Source of the DNA: Agrocybe praecox
Taxonomy: Eukaryota > Basidiomycota > Agaricomycetes > Agaricales > Agrocybaceae
Length of the DNA: 64,000 nt
Direction of reading: 5' to 3'
NCBI GenBank assembly: GCA_964017145.1
Contig: OZ024840.1
Location: 2,294,001-2,358,000 of the forward strand
The notes under the pieces are model-generated. The model worked only from the letters and a program-made list of their open reading frames with translations. It ran no database searches and was not told where the DNA came from. Positions 30,703 through 41,637 of the stretch are shown in pieces. A program made the position numbers and the translations under genes. Every line of letters starts with the position of its first letter. Positions within the stretch are counted from its first letter, which is position 1.

Positions 30703-31734
30703 ATGGTGGACGCTGCATCTGGTTCCGTTGATAAGTCTGTACAGGTCAAACTTGTTCTTTTAGGTTAGTCGTCTAGGTGGGCTTCACCTCCAAGTGGGGG
30801 TCAGCTCTTTTCCTTTGACTTAATTAACCTCCATCTCATCATATTCTTTTCTAGGCGAAGCTGCAGTCGGGAAGTCTTCTGTTGTCTTACGCTTTGTATG
30901 TATACGCTATGGTTGTTACGACTTACTCCACTTATCCTGTGTCCCTCTAGGTCTCCAACGAGTTTCAGCCAAACAAAGAGCCCACAATTGGCGCTGCATT
31001 CTTGACGCAGAAATGTCGACTTGAAGACCGCATTTTGAGATACGAGATCTGGGATACTGCAGGGCAGGAGCGATTCCATTCACTTGCTGTAAGTGCAATT
31101 TTGGCTATAGTTTTTCCTCATCTCATACTCATGCAACATTCAGCCAATGTACTATCGCAATGCCCAAGCTGCTGTCGTTGTGTATGATGTCACAAAAGCT
31201 AGTAGCCTGGAGAAAGCAAAGTCATGGGTGAAAGAATTGCAACGACAGGCCAACCCCAACATTGTTATCGCTCTGGCAGGCAACAAAGTCGACCTTGTAC
31301 AACCTTCCGCCTCTTCCGCCTCCGCAGCATCCCCTCCTGAATCAGAAGACGAAGCCGATGATGCTACGGCCACTCCAGGAGAAACCGCAGGCGCAGCCGG
31401 TGGAGAACCTGAGAGTTTGCGACAGGTCCCTCGCGAGGAAGCACAAGCTTATGCTACTGAAGCTGGTTTACTGTTCTTTGAGACGAGCGCTAAGACTGGG
31501 GAAGGAATTGTGGATATCTTTACTGAAATCGGTTAGTCCTCTCTGATTACCGATCGTTCATACGCTAATCGTACCACTGCAGCCAAAAAAATCCCCATCG
31601 AACATATATTGGCTGCAAGCCGCGGCAATTCCGGGCGCCCAGGTGCCAGTGGCAGTCGCACAGAGAGCAACCGGCAACAAGGTGTAAATCTCGAAGAGGA
31701 TCCTGCGAAGGCGAAAGATGCCTGCAATTGTTAG
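30703..31734 (+). CDS. YPT5: Rab5-type small GTPase (YPT51/VPS21) with an acidic insert
   Basis: This is an early-endosome Rab controlling endocytic fusion. The start is [20 protein letters not shown], followed by the P-loop [14 protein letters not shown], split by introns. The effector region is [20 protein letters not shown], switch II is [20 protein letters not shown], and guanine binding uses GNKVDL and [10 protein letters not shown]. These are Rab5-specific. Between GNKVDL and the ETSAK block lies about 40 residues rich in Ala, Ser, Pro, Glu and Asp (31300-31425) that ordinary Rab5 lacks. The protein ends DACNC, a CXC motif for double geranylgeranylation. The stop is at 31732-31734. Confidence 0.95.
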
Positions 31735-31973
31735 ACCAGTCGTCACTTCTTGGATTTATTTTTTAAAGAAGTTCCACCCTTCTGACTTACTTTTATGATC
31801 ATTATGTCTTTCCTATGTTGCTTCCCACAGACCATCATTTCCTAGCACGGTATCCATTTTGTAATAGTTTTTTTCTTAAATATATCACTTAGAACTATGG
31901 ATTCTTTTGCTCAAATACATATCTAGCTAAAGATGTTGCATTTATATGCATTTAACCTTGCGCGAGAAAAGAA

Positions 31974-34053
31974 TCAATCCACGTATGGTGGCGGCCTGGT
32001 TACTTGATCGTGATCATCGTTGTCCGTTTCCGGCTCTCTCTGACTCCCAGGATTAAGATACGGCGGCGGTGCTGCATGAGTTGCGCTATTTTCTTCTGTT
32101 GGTAGCGTTGCAGCACTTGGAGGGTCACCTTGGCGATATGACGGATGGAGCGGAGGGGATGCACGTGGCGGAGAATTTTGTCGAACTACTACTGCTGGAG
32201 ATCTAAAGTCTGAATCAATGGATGGCGGTGGGTCAGAGGGATCATCCATTGCAGGGGGCGGTGGAGGTGGATCAGGATGTTCCTCCACCAAAGTCCCTTC
32301 TTCTCGCTGGTCGAGTACCATATTTATTGCTTCGATAGTAACATGAGTTGGCTGGTCAGTCAAGGCAGTCAAGTCCGTGTCTCTCGACGCCATTTCCAAT
32401 GTCGGAGGCGGTGTAGACGACCTTTGCATATCTTCAGAATGCCCATCAAACTGTTGGTCTGACGAAAACCCAAAGATAACGCCTTCTCCGGGGATTGTCT
32501 GGAGCAAGGGCATTTGCTCCATGACACTCGATTCCGGGAGAATTACTTCTCGCTCGGATTCTTGGAATGTCGGTAATCGTGATGAAGACGCAGCTTCGAT
32601 CGAAGACAGGAAAAACGGAGGAGGAGGCGCGTCCCGTTCTTCAAAAGGAGGAGGGGCACCGGCAGATAACATACTGGGACCTGCCTCTCCTTCAGAGTAA
32701 TGAGGTATAGATGTATCAGCCTCTTCCTCTCGGACGGTTCTAGCAGGCGGACGATCATGTTTCTTCTGATATTCTTCGTCCAATGATTGAGAAACCTCAG
32801 GAAGAGGTGCAGGTGGTGGAAGGATATTGACTGGAATGACAATTGTGGATATCTTCTCAGTCTGTGTCGAAGTGTCAACAAAGGAAATGTGGACTTTGAT
32901 GTGGAATGTCACTGAATGCAAGAGAGTTGACTGTGTTATGAGAGGACTTTCAATATCGCTGTCCATTCGTCCTAGGTTTGTCCGCGAGTCTGAAGGGCTT
33001 CCAGAAGAATTTTGATGCAAGACAAAACGCAGCTGTATAGGACGAGACGAATGGAAGCGACATGATGCTCCAGAGCGGGCGACGACCAATCTGTATGACG
33101 ATCCCAAGAACAGAGGGGAACTGGGCATCTTTGAAGACGATGGCTGGGGGTCCGGGGCGTCTAGGTAAGCCGAGCTGCTCGGCTTTGTGCCCATGTCATC
33201 TGTCGTCATTTCACTATCGCTGTCTTCGTTATCTCCGTTGTCAATATCCTCGTCTTCAAGGTGCTCTCGCTTGACTTTGACCACTCGGACAAGTTCCGCA
33301 CGGACATTCCGCAGTCTCAGGCCTCGGTCTATGACAGTCTCCCTGTTGGGAGGTGGTACTACGACATACAAAGGAATTGGCTCTCCCGAGGTAAAAGTGT
33401 CCCGGGGTAATTGTACGGTAACATGAGTGGGATCCGCTAGTTCGTATACTTCCGGTGAAGACGATAGTGTACTGGAATGTGAAGAGTACCGGCGAGTATG
33501 CACGGTCAGACTCTTCGAGAGACTTGGAAGACTGGCATCGACAGGGTGTATGGTCGCTGTCAAAGTATGTCCGAGAATCGAGTGAGGCGTCTGTATCGAT
33601 TGTGGGGTGTCCGGCAGTAATGGGATTGCAAATGGCAATGAAGAAGGGAACGGTCCATCACTTGTCGTCTTGCAATATAACACTGTCTCCACAAGCGACA
33701 ATTCAATTTCATGATAAAAAGCACTCTCATAAGAGCGCAAAGAGACCGTCCTTGAAAGAACAAACGAATTTGAGCGTCAATCCACACTACATGCACTTGC
33801 GAGGTTCATTGACTCACACACGTCCCCAGCGTTCTGGGTCAGCGCCCTTTATCTGTAGCTCTCCTTCGATCGCTGCACGTTCGTCTTCAGCGCCTAAGTA
33901 ACCCTTCTGAAAGTTGACAGCGTCAGCTGTCGGAATAATGAGAATTTGTGGGTTTGGATCCGAGGGTGCTTGGTAAGGCTGAGAGTTTGAAGGATCTATC
34001 ACTGGGTCTTGTTGAGAGTATGTTGGCGGTGGTACGTGTTCTGACATGGACAA
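31974..34053 (-). CDS. Alpha-arrestin (arrestin-related trafficking adaptor) with PY motifs
   Basis: These adaptors recruit Rsp5-type ubiquitin ligases to plasma-membrane transporters. The first exon starts at 34053 (MSMSEHVPPPTYSQQDP) and carries the first PY motif. A GTGAGT intron (about 33819 to 33755) joins DPERWGRV to TVSLRSYESAFYHEIELSLV. The arrestin N-lobe is divergent. Arrestin-C-like blocks are HVTVQLPRDTFTSGEPIPLY and VTFHIKVHISFVDTSTQTEK. The long tail is Pro/Ser/Glu-rich and disordered. Two more PY motifs lie at the end: PPPYLNPG and, as the last residues, PPPYVD. Motif content, order and length of about 610-670 residues fit the ART class; the cargo cannot be told. It is convergent with RAB5 (240 bp between stops). 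Confidence 0.82.
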
Positions 34054-34279
34054 AGAGTGAGGAAATAATTAAGTACCGTATAAGAAGAGATGAAGATGTG
34101 TTTTACCAATACAAGGGATGATAAATTTAGTACACCTCATCAATCATTTCTCACGCGTTTGGATATAATAGCGTAATTAAACAGGTCGGTACTCAAAAAA
34201 CACACACAAAACATAGCAGCGCATATAAAATACATACATCCGTAAATCCAATAATATCTACAAGGGGGGGCACAACGTC

Positions 34280-37094
34280 TCATGGACATTCCACCCTCGT
34301 TATGCTGTCCAGCTCATTGAATAGTACCGGGTCTTGTACGAAATCCAACATCATCAACAGCTCCAACGAAATATCACGATTGCCACCCAACACCCCTGTC
34401 CCTTTCTCCAAACTGGAATCGTCCCCATCCGCAAAGCCCATCCCAAACGACAGTACCGGCATTGTAGGCTCGGACGTATCGACGAGTTCCTCCGTCTTGT
34501 CCAACAATTTCAAAGTTTCGATAACTCGCCGCGCGCAGATGATATACGCAGCACGGTCCATATTCGGCATCCCAAGAATCTTTTTGACCAGCCGAAGCAT
34601 GACGTTCTTGAACCCAAGGCTGCGGTCGTTCTTAATTTGTTGTTTGAGATCATACGGTGCAAGGAAGACCAAAGAGTAGATCGCCATGACTACTTTCTCG
34701 ATAAAACTAAGCCAGTACTCCCGCTGCAAGAAGAGGAAATCCGTGTCGACGATCGGAAGGCGATGGACGAGCATGGTCAACAATAACCGAAGTGACGAAG
34801 TCGGCACAGATTTACCGATAAGCTGTCTGTTGGAGTCGAGGTAGCTGAATCTGGTGAACGCCTCCAATGCCATGTCAGCTAGAGGCGACGGTCGACGGGC
34901 TGGACTTGGAGGTAAGCCGGCTAGTTGAACGCTTGCCGATGGCGACGTTGCCTCGGATGGGTCAACGAGATAGGATGCAAATAGGTCAAAGGCTCGTCTT
35001 GCTGTTCGGCAGTTTGCTGGGTTGGTAGATAACGAGATTGCACCAACCATCCCCATGAAGATATTCAAGATTTCTTTCCTGAAGATCAAAAGGTCTGAAA
35101 GAGAAATGTTCTGGGCCACGGGAGAAGGGTCCTTGCCTTCCACGTCTTTCACTAGACACAAACGCAACAATATGTCTATGAGCCTTGCGTGATGCGCAAA
35201 ATAATCGGCATTCTCGTTGATAGACGAAAGGTTGCGGATAACGTTAATGACGGCGAGGATAATATTTGCGGGACGTTGGTGAGGGCCTGATTGTGTATCC
35301 AGAGGGACTAGTTCCTTTTCAAGGACCGCAAAGGGTCGACATTGGGTATCTTGAACAAGAGCCACAAGCTCCTTGTTCGTATATATTCGAGTAGAGTGCT
35401 CGGGTAAATTAGAGGTCGGGGTCTCCTCGGGTTCGCTGAAGGCTAATTCTTCCACAAGGTCCAAAATATCTTCAAGTAAGTCCGGGCATTGGGAGATGGG
35501 AAATCCAGAGCCAGGGGTTTGGCCTCGCATCGTCGAAAGGACCGTGAAGGTAGTCAGGGCGTAGGACAACTCAATAGAGAGTCGCGAACGTATGGACATG
35601 CACAAGCATTCGATGTCGACGGTTCCCCAGTCATGAACATCGCGTAAAGGTCGCCTAGGCACGAGGGCATTCCATTCCTGATCAATGGCTTGCAAATCGC
35701 GACCACCATAAGAATGGACTTCGCGTGCTAACGGCACATACTCGATTTTGCGACGAGAGAGTTGTTGGCGCGGGTTTTGGTTCGCGTTCGCGTTGAGAGC
35801 TGACTGGGAGGCTGATGGGGCGTGCATATTGTTGTCGGATGCTATCATCTAAGAGAAAAAAGATTAGCCATTGTCTTTCCACGGTTTTGTTTGTGCTCAC
35901 AGGGTTGGTCTCTGGAGGGTCTGGAGAAAGGAAATGAGTAAAAAAAGGACGTTGAGTAAGCTGTCAGAACTTGCCCGTTTTTTGTCTGGCTCGTTTTGAA
36001 TCTCTTTCATCCTGGTCATGCTTTCTTTTAATGCCCTGGAAATCCTGGTCCAGTAGGTTGGATTCGACGGATTGGGATAGAATGTCTGTTTCGGAGGGAG
36101 CAATTGCATTGACGGAATCAGGCAAGGATACTTGGTGAGGGATTTGAGAGGATGAAGGACGGCTTTGGCCAGCCATTTGAGCATATTGGTTCATATTGTT
36201 TGGATTCATGCCTTGAGGCATCATGGGATTGGAATTGGGAGGGCGCATTCCATGCTGGGGCATGTTGGGCATTCCAGGAGCAGGACGATTGACATTCTGA
36301 GGAGTTTGAAATTGTTGACCTGGCATGCCTCCTTGTCTCTGCTGGGCTAGCTGACCTTTCTTTTGTTGATCCTGGAGATTTTTCTTGTAGATTTCTTCAA
36401 AGGGAGCAAGGATGGCATTGTAGTATTGAGAGAGCATGAGTGCCACGGAAGTGGAATTGTTCGCTTGGGGCTCTGGAAAGTGCTCTGGGAGATCAAAGTG
36501 ACGCAAAAGGGAACCCCAAGCGCCTGAAGCAGTGACCTTGAGAGAGCCAGGTTAATGGAAGGTGAAATGAACAAGAGAAAGAAAAACGCACTTGAGGAGA
36601 ACCACCATGTTGGAATACCAGCCCCCATAGCTTGAACAGATCCACGTCTTTTCCTGCAAGCTTGAAGGCGCCGACCTCTTCTGAAGGCTCGATAATGGAC
36701 CAAATTGAGTTTGTTGGATCGTAGTTGGGGACGGAGACGCCGGTGAGAGACGGGGGTAGAGGAGTGCCCCTCTTGACCATGAGAGTGGCAATGCCATTCA
36801 AGAAACCAGCCTGTCGTTGCTTGAGAGGAGACTGTTGATGCATTGAATTGTCGAGAAAGGGCTGCTGGTGGTAATTATTAGACATTTGAAAGTTGGGAGG
36901 AAGAGAGATTTGGTCTGGAGAATAGGCAGCATATGACCCCGAATTTCCGCCGGATAGCGCTGGTCTACCAGTATTTTGGGCTATCCTGGCCTGATTGGCA
37001 GCGGTGAGAGCGGCCATTTGCTTGGCGAGAGGAGAGGGCCTGTGTAACAATAAGCCTCTGTCAGATAGGGGCATTCAACCACTTACACCGTCAT
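34280..37094 (-). CDS. SWI1: SWI1, ARID subunit of the SWI/SNF chromatin remodeller
   Basis: Two long frames join into one gene. I prefer the start at 37094 (MTVPSPLAKQMAALTAANQA), spliced with GTAAGT; an ATG at 37074 without that intron is the alternative. A Gln/Asn/Ser-rich region precedes the ARID domain (about 36830 to 36400): GFLNGIATLMVKRGTPLPPS, EVGAFKLAGKDVDLFKLWGL, GAWGSLLRHFDLPEHFPEP and LSQYYNAILAPFEEIYKKNL. A Met/Pro/Gln/Asn-rich linker leads to a basic patch (KRKHDQDERDSKRARQ). A 54 nt intron with a GC donor (35921-35974) and one small exon connect it to the 522-codon helical C-terminal part (RRKIEYVPLAREVHSYGGRD; DLLIFRKEILNIFMGMVG). This layout fits fungal SWI1. Start and splice joins at 35.9 kb are inferred. 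Confidence 0.87.
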
Positions 37095-37373
37095 TCCTCA
37101 CTGGTAAAAGTAAAAGTTCAACAACAGCACGGATTCCTTTTCTGGCTCTTTTCTGCTCGCTCTTTTTCCTCTCTCACTCTACACTCACTCTCTTCCTCAG
37201 AATTTATCTTTATTATCATTATTTCCTGCTCACTCATATCCGCCGAGAAAAGTCCTATCCTCCACTCCCTTCCCCATTCCAGCACAAACCGTGCGAACTT
37301 TAATCCTTTTCCAGTGTGAGAACGGTCACGCCGTGATTACCCGTGACTCTTTTCTTTTTTTAAGGGATCACCA
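37095..37373. promoter_or_regulatory. Divergent promoter, SWI1 / DUF1764 gene
   Basis: 279 bp between two divergent starts, with a marked pyrimidine-rich run (37100-37290) on the plus strand. Shared control is inferred from orientation. Confidence 0.45.
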
Positions 37374-37935
37374 ATGTCTGAAATTGACGACATCTTTGCT
37401 TCAAAGGCGAGCGCTCCTCCAGTTCCTTGTTCTTCAAAATCTTCCAAAAAGAAGAAAAAGAAAAAGGTCCAGGAACCATCTTCCCCCAACGTAGCATCCA
37501 AAAAACGTCCTGCTCCAGAGACCGTCGTCGACACTTCTGATCTCCTCGTAGGTTCCTCCAAGCGCCACAAGCCAAACGACGAGGAAAAGAAACCTAAACC
37601 CTCAAAGAGCGACAAAAAGAAGCCCGACGTTGATCCTGATTTCAAAGATTCAAGAGGAACGGCCAATCGTAAGTCTTTGTCCTCTTCTGATCCCCTCCAA
37701 CTCATTTCGCCCAGGTCGTACAACAGAAGAGGGCTGGTTTGTTTACAAAGAGGATGAACTCGGTATCAGTAACGAAGGTGGCGGTAAGCCTGTGTGCGTC
37801 CCTTCTTTTTTTACTCTTGCTGCTACTTTCGATCAGACACCCCACTATGTCCATTCGACTGTGAATGCTGTAAGTTATTCTGCCCATTCCCTCCATGATC
37901 TCTGTTCTAATATTCTTATCTCTAAAGGTTATTAG
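37374..37935 (+). CDS. DUF1764 family protein, intact copy
   Basis: A conserved eukaryotic family of unknown function. Exons 37374-37668, 37715-37783, 37837-37869 and 37928-37935 join to 134 codons plus stop. The N-terminus is MSEIDDIFASKASAPPVPCS, then a Lys-rich region (KSSKKKKKKKVQEPS) likely to act as a nuclear or nucleolar signal. The conserved part is DPDFKDSRGTANR, RTTEEGWFVYKEDELGIS and NEGGDTPLCPFDCECCY. The Cys cluster at the extreme C-terminus is the family hallmark, and the last exon is only eight bases (GTTATTAG). A damaged inverted copy of this gene from the middle of exon 1 onward lies at 41.0-41.6 kb. The 3' ends of this gene and CCL1 converge, 241 bp apart. Confidence 0.88.
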
Positions 37936-38208
37936 CCTCGCTTTCTTGCAATCTATCATTTTTCATCCACCGTGTGAACCGTAAGACTTTACGGCTCTTT
38001 CGAAGCCTCTCTATTCGCATCTTTACGATTAGAAGAGGTCAATTTGTAGCCAACATAGACCATCCCAGAAGGCGTTCCTAGAACTCACTGTACGTTCAAA
38101 GAAGCTTTGTATCATAAATACTTTCCGGGAAACAACTGTATCATTACAACCACTTTTCATATCAATACAAAAAATTTCAATCATCGTCGTCGTCGTCGTC
38201 ATAGTCTA
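37507..38208 (+). repeat. Source segment of the inverted duplication
   Basis: From inside DUF1764 exon 1 to the last codons of CCL1. It matches 40883-41605 in inverted orientation, with small indels and substitutions. The outer end lies at the GAC-repeat codons of the CCL1 tail. Confidence 0.85.
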
Positions 38209-39418
38209 CCAGACCACGTCTCTTTTCCGCCAATTCCGTACCAAAAGGATCACCATCGTCTATTTGCATTTCAGCCGCCTTTCTGTTACGTTTTTCTTCT
38301 GCTATTCGCTCTTCCTCCTTCTTTTTGGCCAAGTATGCTTTGCTCCCAACAATTTTCTCTGGGTTCTTGCATATCTTCAATTGTCTATCCACCTCTCGCA
38401 CATCCTCAATATCCGGTGGATGTCCTTGCGCATTGATCAGTGAAACAATTTCGTTGATGTATCTTGTCAGATCCGTCGATTCGTTGGGCGATTTGCTGGA
38501 AATCCATTGCTCAGCTATGTCAGGCAGAGTCAAAGAAAATGCGGCCAAAGCGATTTGTGAGGGGGTGTAAATCAACTCTGCGTCCGTCAATCGAGAGTTC
38601 CGAACGTAGCCTAGGGCGGTATCGTACATGTTGGCATCTAGTTTTAAAACCATGTCGGGCAGGGTCTATAACAAATGTTACAACGTTTTGACTATCACAT
38701 AAACGCCAACGTACCTGTACGTCCAGCCATATACCCCATAGCGCTCTGTGGGCATGCCATACGGCAAATTCAAAGCCCAGACTTTGAGCGACGAGAAATT
38801 CGAGATCGAGAACGTCACTAGGAGCCGTTCGAGGGATATGGGTGGTGTATGACTCCAATGATATCGGGTTGTTCGTCGTTTTGGTTGCCAAAAACAATGC
38901 CGTCAGCCTGAGAGAGAGAGAAAGAGACATCAGGCCTATGGATGAAGCGGGATGGCGATATCCACCAAGACTTACATGACATTTTTGGGATGCCAATCCA
39001 TGACGGTGTTCTTCAAGTAAAACCTCTTGAGGTAAGTAATGGCCGTCGCTTCCACTTCCTCTGGGAAGTGAAATAGCCCACATAGCTGGGTAATTTTGGT
39101 GATATAGAGTTTGACCAACAGTACCTCGTCGTCGGCGCCTAGGAAGGATACATTGCGCGAGGATCCTGGCTATTGCATAACATAAAGGTTTTCGTTTTTC
39201 TTGTGAAGTGAATGATGATGGCGATGATGATAAGTCCTACTTACCTCATCCTTCTCAAAAGTGTTCCGAATGACAGCTACGGCAGCTTCGTTCAGCGACG
39301 CTCGGATACGGGCCAACTGATTGACGGAGTATCTCCAGTTCCTGCACTGTGTGCTGGCTTGGTAGAGGGGAACCTTTGGTTCATGAGAAGCGACTGGCGG
39401 CGGTCCTTCTTGAGCCAT
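38177..39418 (-). CDS. CCL1: Cyclin H (CCL1), cyclin partner of the TFIIH kinase
   Basis: It activates CDK7/Kin28 in TFIIH, which phosphorylates the RNA polymerase II tail. The start at 39418 gives MAQEGPPPVASHEPKVPLYQ, then RNWRYSVNQLARIRASLNEA and VIRNTFEKDE. The first cyclin box has KLYITKITQLCGLFHFPEEV, ATAITYLKRFYLKNTVMDWH and PKNVMLTALFLATKTTNNPI. The second has DVLDLEFLVAQSLGFEFAVW, HAHRALWGIWLDVQ and IYTPSQIALAAFSLTL. The end is RRGLVDYDDDDDDD, encoded by a GAC/GAT repeat, with the stop at 38177-38179. Four short introns are present. These cyclin boxes with the RNWRYS motif are specific for the CCL1/cyclin H branch. A fragment of its first exon recurs at 41.6 kb. Confidence 0.93.
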
Positions 39419-39711
39419 GATGCATGAACCTTATAAAATGAGCGGAGCTGCCAAGAGTCTCATAGTCCAAAAAGGGGCAAACGCCTAATTAGCGCGTCAA
39501 TACTCGCATACTCTACACAACAACGCGTCAATAACTGTTGGCCACTAAACGTTTAACGCTAACTTTATTTTGGCCCTTGGGGCTTTCCTGACTTTTAAAT
39601 TACTTTCGGGTATATAAACCGAAGAAGAGGATGATTCCTTTTCCTCCCCACCCATCACCTCTCCCTCTAAGCTCTTCGTCCCTCTAAGCTCTTCGACTTG
39701 TATTAGTGACC
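39419..39711. promoter_or_regulatory. Divergent promoter, CCL1 / DUF7726-like A
   Basis: 293 bp between two starts. A TATA-like element TATATAAA lies at 39611-39618, about 94 bp before the plus-strand ATG. A tandem 16-17 bp repeat (CCCTCTAAGCTCTTCG twice, 39663-39695) follows. Most of the stretch recurs upstream of gene B, but without the TATA-like part. Confidence 0.55.
39611..39618 (+). promoter_or_regulatory. TATA-like element upstream of DUF7726-like A
   Basis: TATATAAA about 94 bp before the ATG. It lies within sequence absent from the duplicate promoter of gene B. Confidence 0.5.
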
Positions 39712-40533
39712 ATGGCACCTAAAAGAAAGTCAGACGCGATGGCGGAAGCTGAGGACACTCTCGTAAAAGAACCTAGCAAGGTCCTCGACCCTCCCGCCAA
39801 GAAGGCCCGGGTCTCTAAAAAGGCGGCAGCTAGTACTGCGAAGAAAGGCGAGGACAAGCCCTCTCAGTCATGGAAAGACATAAAGCTCCCTGGCGAAGAC
39901 GACGAAGAAGACGTGTGTTCCATTTTCTTACTTTTATTTATTTTACGCGTCTCCTCATATCTTTGCACCACAGGGACGTGTTCCTGTTTAGTGAGTAGTG
40001 CTGGTATGCGGGCCTAGAACACCAAACCTCATCAACTTGAATCATCTTTAGTGACGATTGCGGCGAAGTTCGACGCAAAATACGACTTTTGCAAAAGACA
40101 CCAGGTTGGAAGGTCAGTTGCTTTCTTTGCGATGGATTTAATAGCCTTGATTTCTAACTGGGCCATTAGGTTACTACGTGGTTACGAGAGATCGGCAACA
40201 TCAATAACAATTCTTACGGCCGTTTCAGTACGTTTCTTCTCTATAATCCTTGCGTAATGCCGATGGTTAAAAAATCCATGTAGTGAAAGAAAAAGGGAAG
40301 ACGGATGGGGCTGCCAATGGCACATATTACGCTGCGTGCGTCTTCCTTTCGTACACATCGAAAAAAAAAAAATCAGGTTGCTAATTTCTTCATCCAGCTA
40401 TGTCTACTTTGAAAAAGTAAGAATCTTGGAAGGGAAGAAGAAAACGCCAACACGTTTGTCGAACGAAAGCACGCATCCCAATGGATTTCCTCTGGAAAAT
40501 GTTAGAGGGATGTGGGTAATCACAGGACGGTAG
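39712..40533 (+). CDS. DUF7726-like protein A
   Basis: Unknown function; it resembles a basidiomycete domain I recall as DUF7726. Exons 39712-39912, 39974-39990, 40052-40112, 40170-40227, 40284-40335 and 40398-40533 join to 174 codons plus stop. The N-terminus is basic (MAPKRKSDAMAEAE; PPAKKARVSKKAAASTAKK), like a nuclear signal. The domain reads VYDDCGEVRRKIRLLQKTPG, WKVTTWLREIGNINNNSYGR, FMKEKGKTDGAANGTYYAA and YVYFEKVRILEGKKKTPTRL, ending HPNGFPLENVRGMWVITGR. The pattern of two short helices before a conserved FEK.RI..GKKKT may bind DNA; that is inference. Gene B at 41.9 kb is a close paralogue. Confidence 0.75.
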
Positions 40534-41045
40534 ATACAAATTCCTTTACTATATCCATTACCCATTTCGGTACTATCTCTCTTATAATTTTTTAAAGTCT
40601 ATACGTAATTATAACGCTCATGCTGTAATGTTTTAAAAGAATAACGTTGGTTCTTCAATAACGCCCGATTCACAAAACAAAGTGTCGGTATATTCCCTTT
40701 CCTCTCTCCCAGTTAAATGACACGAACCGAGAAAGGTTTCGATAAATAGTTGTGCATGAACGCTCCACGATAGAACGTTTTAAGGCGAATGTTTTTTTTT
40801 TTTTTGGAAAGAAAGGGTTTTCAAATTTCAAATTCCACGACTCACTTGCGTAGATAGCGCGTGCGGGCGCCGTGAAAGGAATATGGTAGACTACGACGAC
40901 GACGACGATGATTAAGAAAAATTGTATTGATATGAAAAGTGGTTGTAATGATACAGTTGTTTCCCCGAAATTAGTATTTATGATACAAAGCTTCTTTGAA
41001 CGTACAGTGAGTTCTAGGAATGCCTTCTAGGATGGTCTATGTTGG
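40534..41045. other. 3' region of gene A and start of the inverted copy
   Basis: About 350 bp of gene A 3' sequence, repeated after gene B, then from about 40883 the inverted copy of the DUF1764/CCL1 intergenic region. A GAC/GAT repeat (about 40897-40916) marks the join. No functional gene seen. Confidence 0.6.
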
Positions 41046-41605
41046 CTACAAATTGACCTCTCCTAATCGTAAAGATGCAAGTAGAGAGGCTTCGAAAGAG
41101 CCGTTCAGGAGAGTATTCTTACGGTTCACACAGTTGATGAAAAATGATAGATTGTAAAAAAAAAAAACGCGGCTAATAACTTTAGAGATAAGGATATTAG
41201 AGCAGAGATCATGGAAGGAAAGTGCAGAATAACTTACAACATTCACAGTCGAATGGACATAGTGGGGTGTCTGATCGAAAGTAGCAGCAAGAGTAAAAAA
41301 AGAAGGGACGCACACGGGCTTACCGCCACCTTCGTTACTGATACCGAGTTCATCCTCTTTGTAAACAAACCAACCCTCTTCGGTTGTACGACCTGGGCGA
41401 AATGAGTTGGAGGGGAGCAGAAGAGGACAAAGACTTACGATTGGCCGTTCCTCTTGAATCTTTGAAATCAGGGTCAACGTCAGATTTCTTTTTGTCGCTT
41501 TTTGAGGGTTTAGGTTTCTTTTCCTTGTTGTTTGGCTTGTGGCACTTTGAGAAACCTAAGAGGAGATCAGAAGTGTCGACGACGGACTCTGGAGCGGGAC
41601 GTGCT
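40883..41605 (-). repeat. Inverted copy of 37507-38208
   Basis: The sequence reads as the reverse complement of 38208 back to 37507, including the last CCL1 codons, the intergenic region and DUF1764 exons 2-4. It joins copy A at GAATAT/TGGTAGAC and the CCL1 fragment at about 41605-41610, both with only a few bases of overlap. Confidence 0.85.
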
Positions 41606-41637
41606 GCTGGCTTGATAGAGGGGAACCTTTGTTTCAT
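41046..41637 (-). pseudogene. Truncated DUF1764 copy fused behind a CCL1 exon 1 fragment
   Basis: The copy keeps DUF1764 from the middle of exon 1 (RPAPESVVDTSDLLLGFSKC) through DPDFKDSRGTANR and TTEEGWFVYKEDELGISN, with both first introns intact. The original N-terminus with its Lys-rich signal is missing. Upstream sequence is the CCL1 5' end: its ATG at 41671 would read MAQEGPPPVASHETKVPLYQ but runs out of frame into a stop after about 34 codons. An in-frame ATG at 41637 (MKQRFPSIKPAA) could start the DUF1764 part. At the 3' end one base is lost at the last splice site, so the CECCY end becomes CFISR plus about 40 unrelated codons. I call it a pseudogene or chimeric remnant; no restored form is implied. 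Confidence 0.7.

Larger units (their letters stand above)
39352..40882 (+). repeat. Source segment of the direct duplication (copy A)
   Basis: From the middle of CCL1 exon 1 through the intergenic region and the whole DUF7726-like gene A to GAATAT at about 40882. It matches 41606-43034 in the same orientation, with several indels. Confidence 0.85.

Noticed and set aside
34302..34786. Plus-strand frames of 125 and 150 codons
   Set aside because: Antisense to the SWI1 C-terminal exon, which carries clear coding signal.
35682..36184. Separate minus frames suggesting that SWI1 is two genes
   Set aside because: A GC-AG intron and a small exon join both halves in one frame, and ARID plus helical C-terminal part is the normal SWI1 layout.
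37100..37290. Pyrimidine-rich run as a simple repeat or structural element
   Set aside because: Not periodic; a normal feature of fungal promoters, here between SWI1 and the DUF1764 gene.
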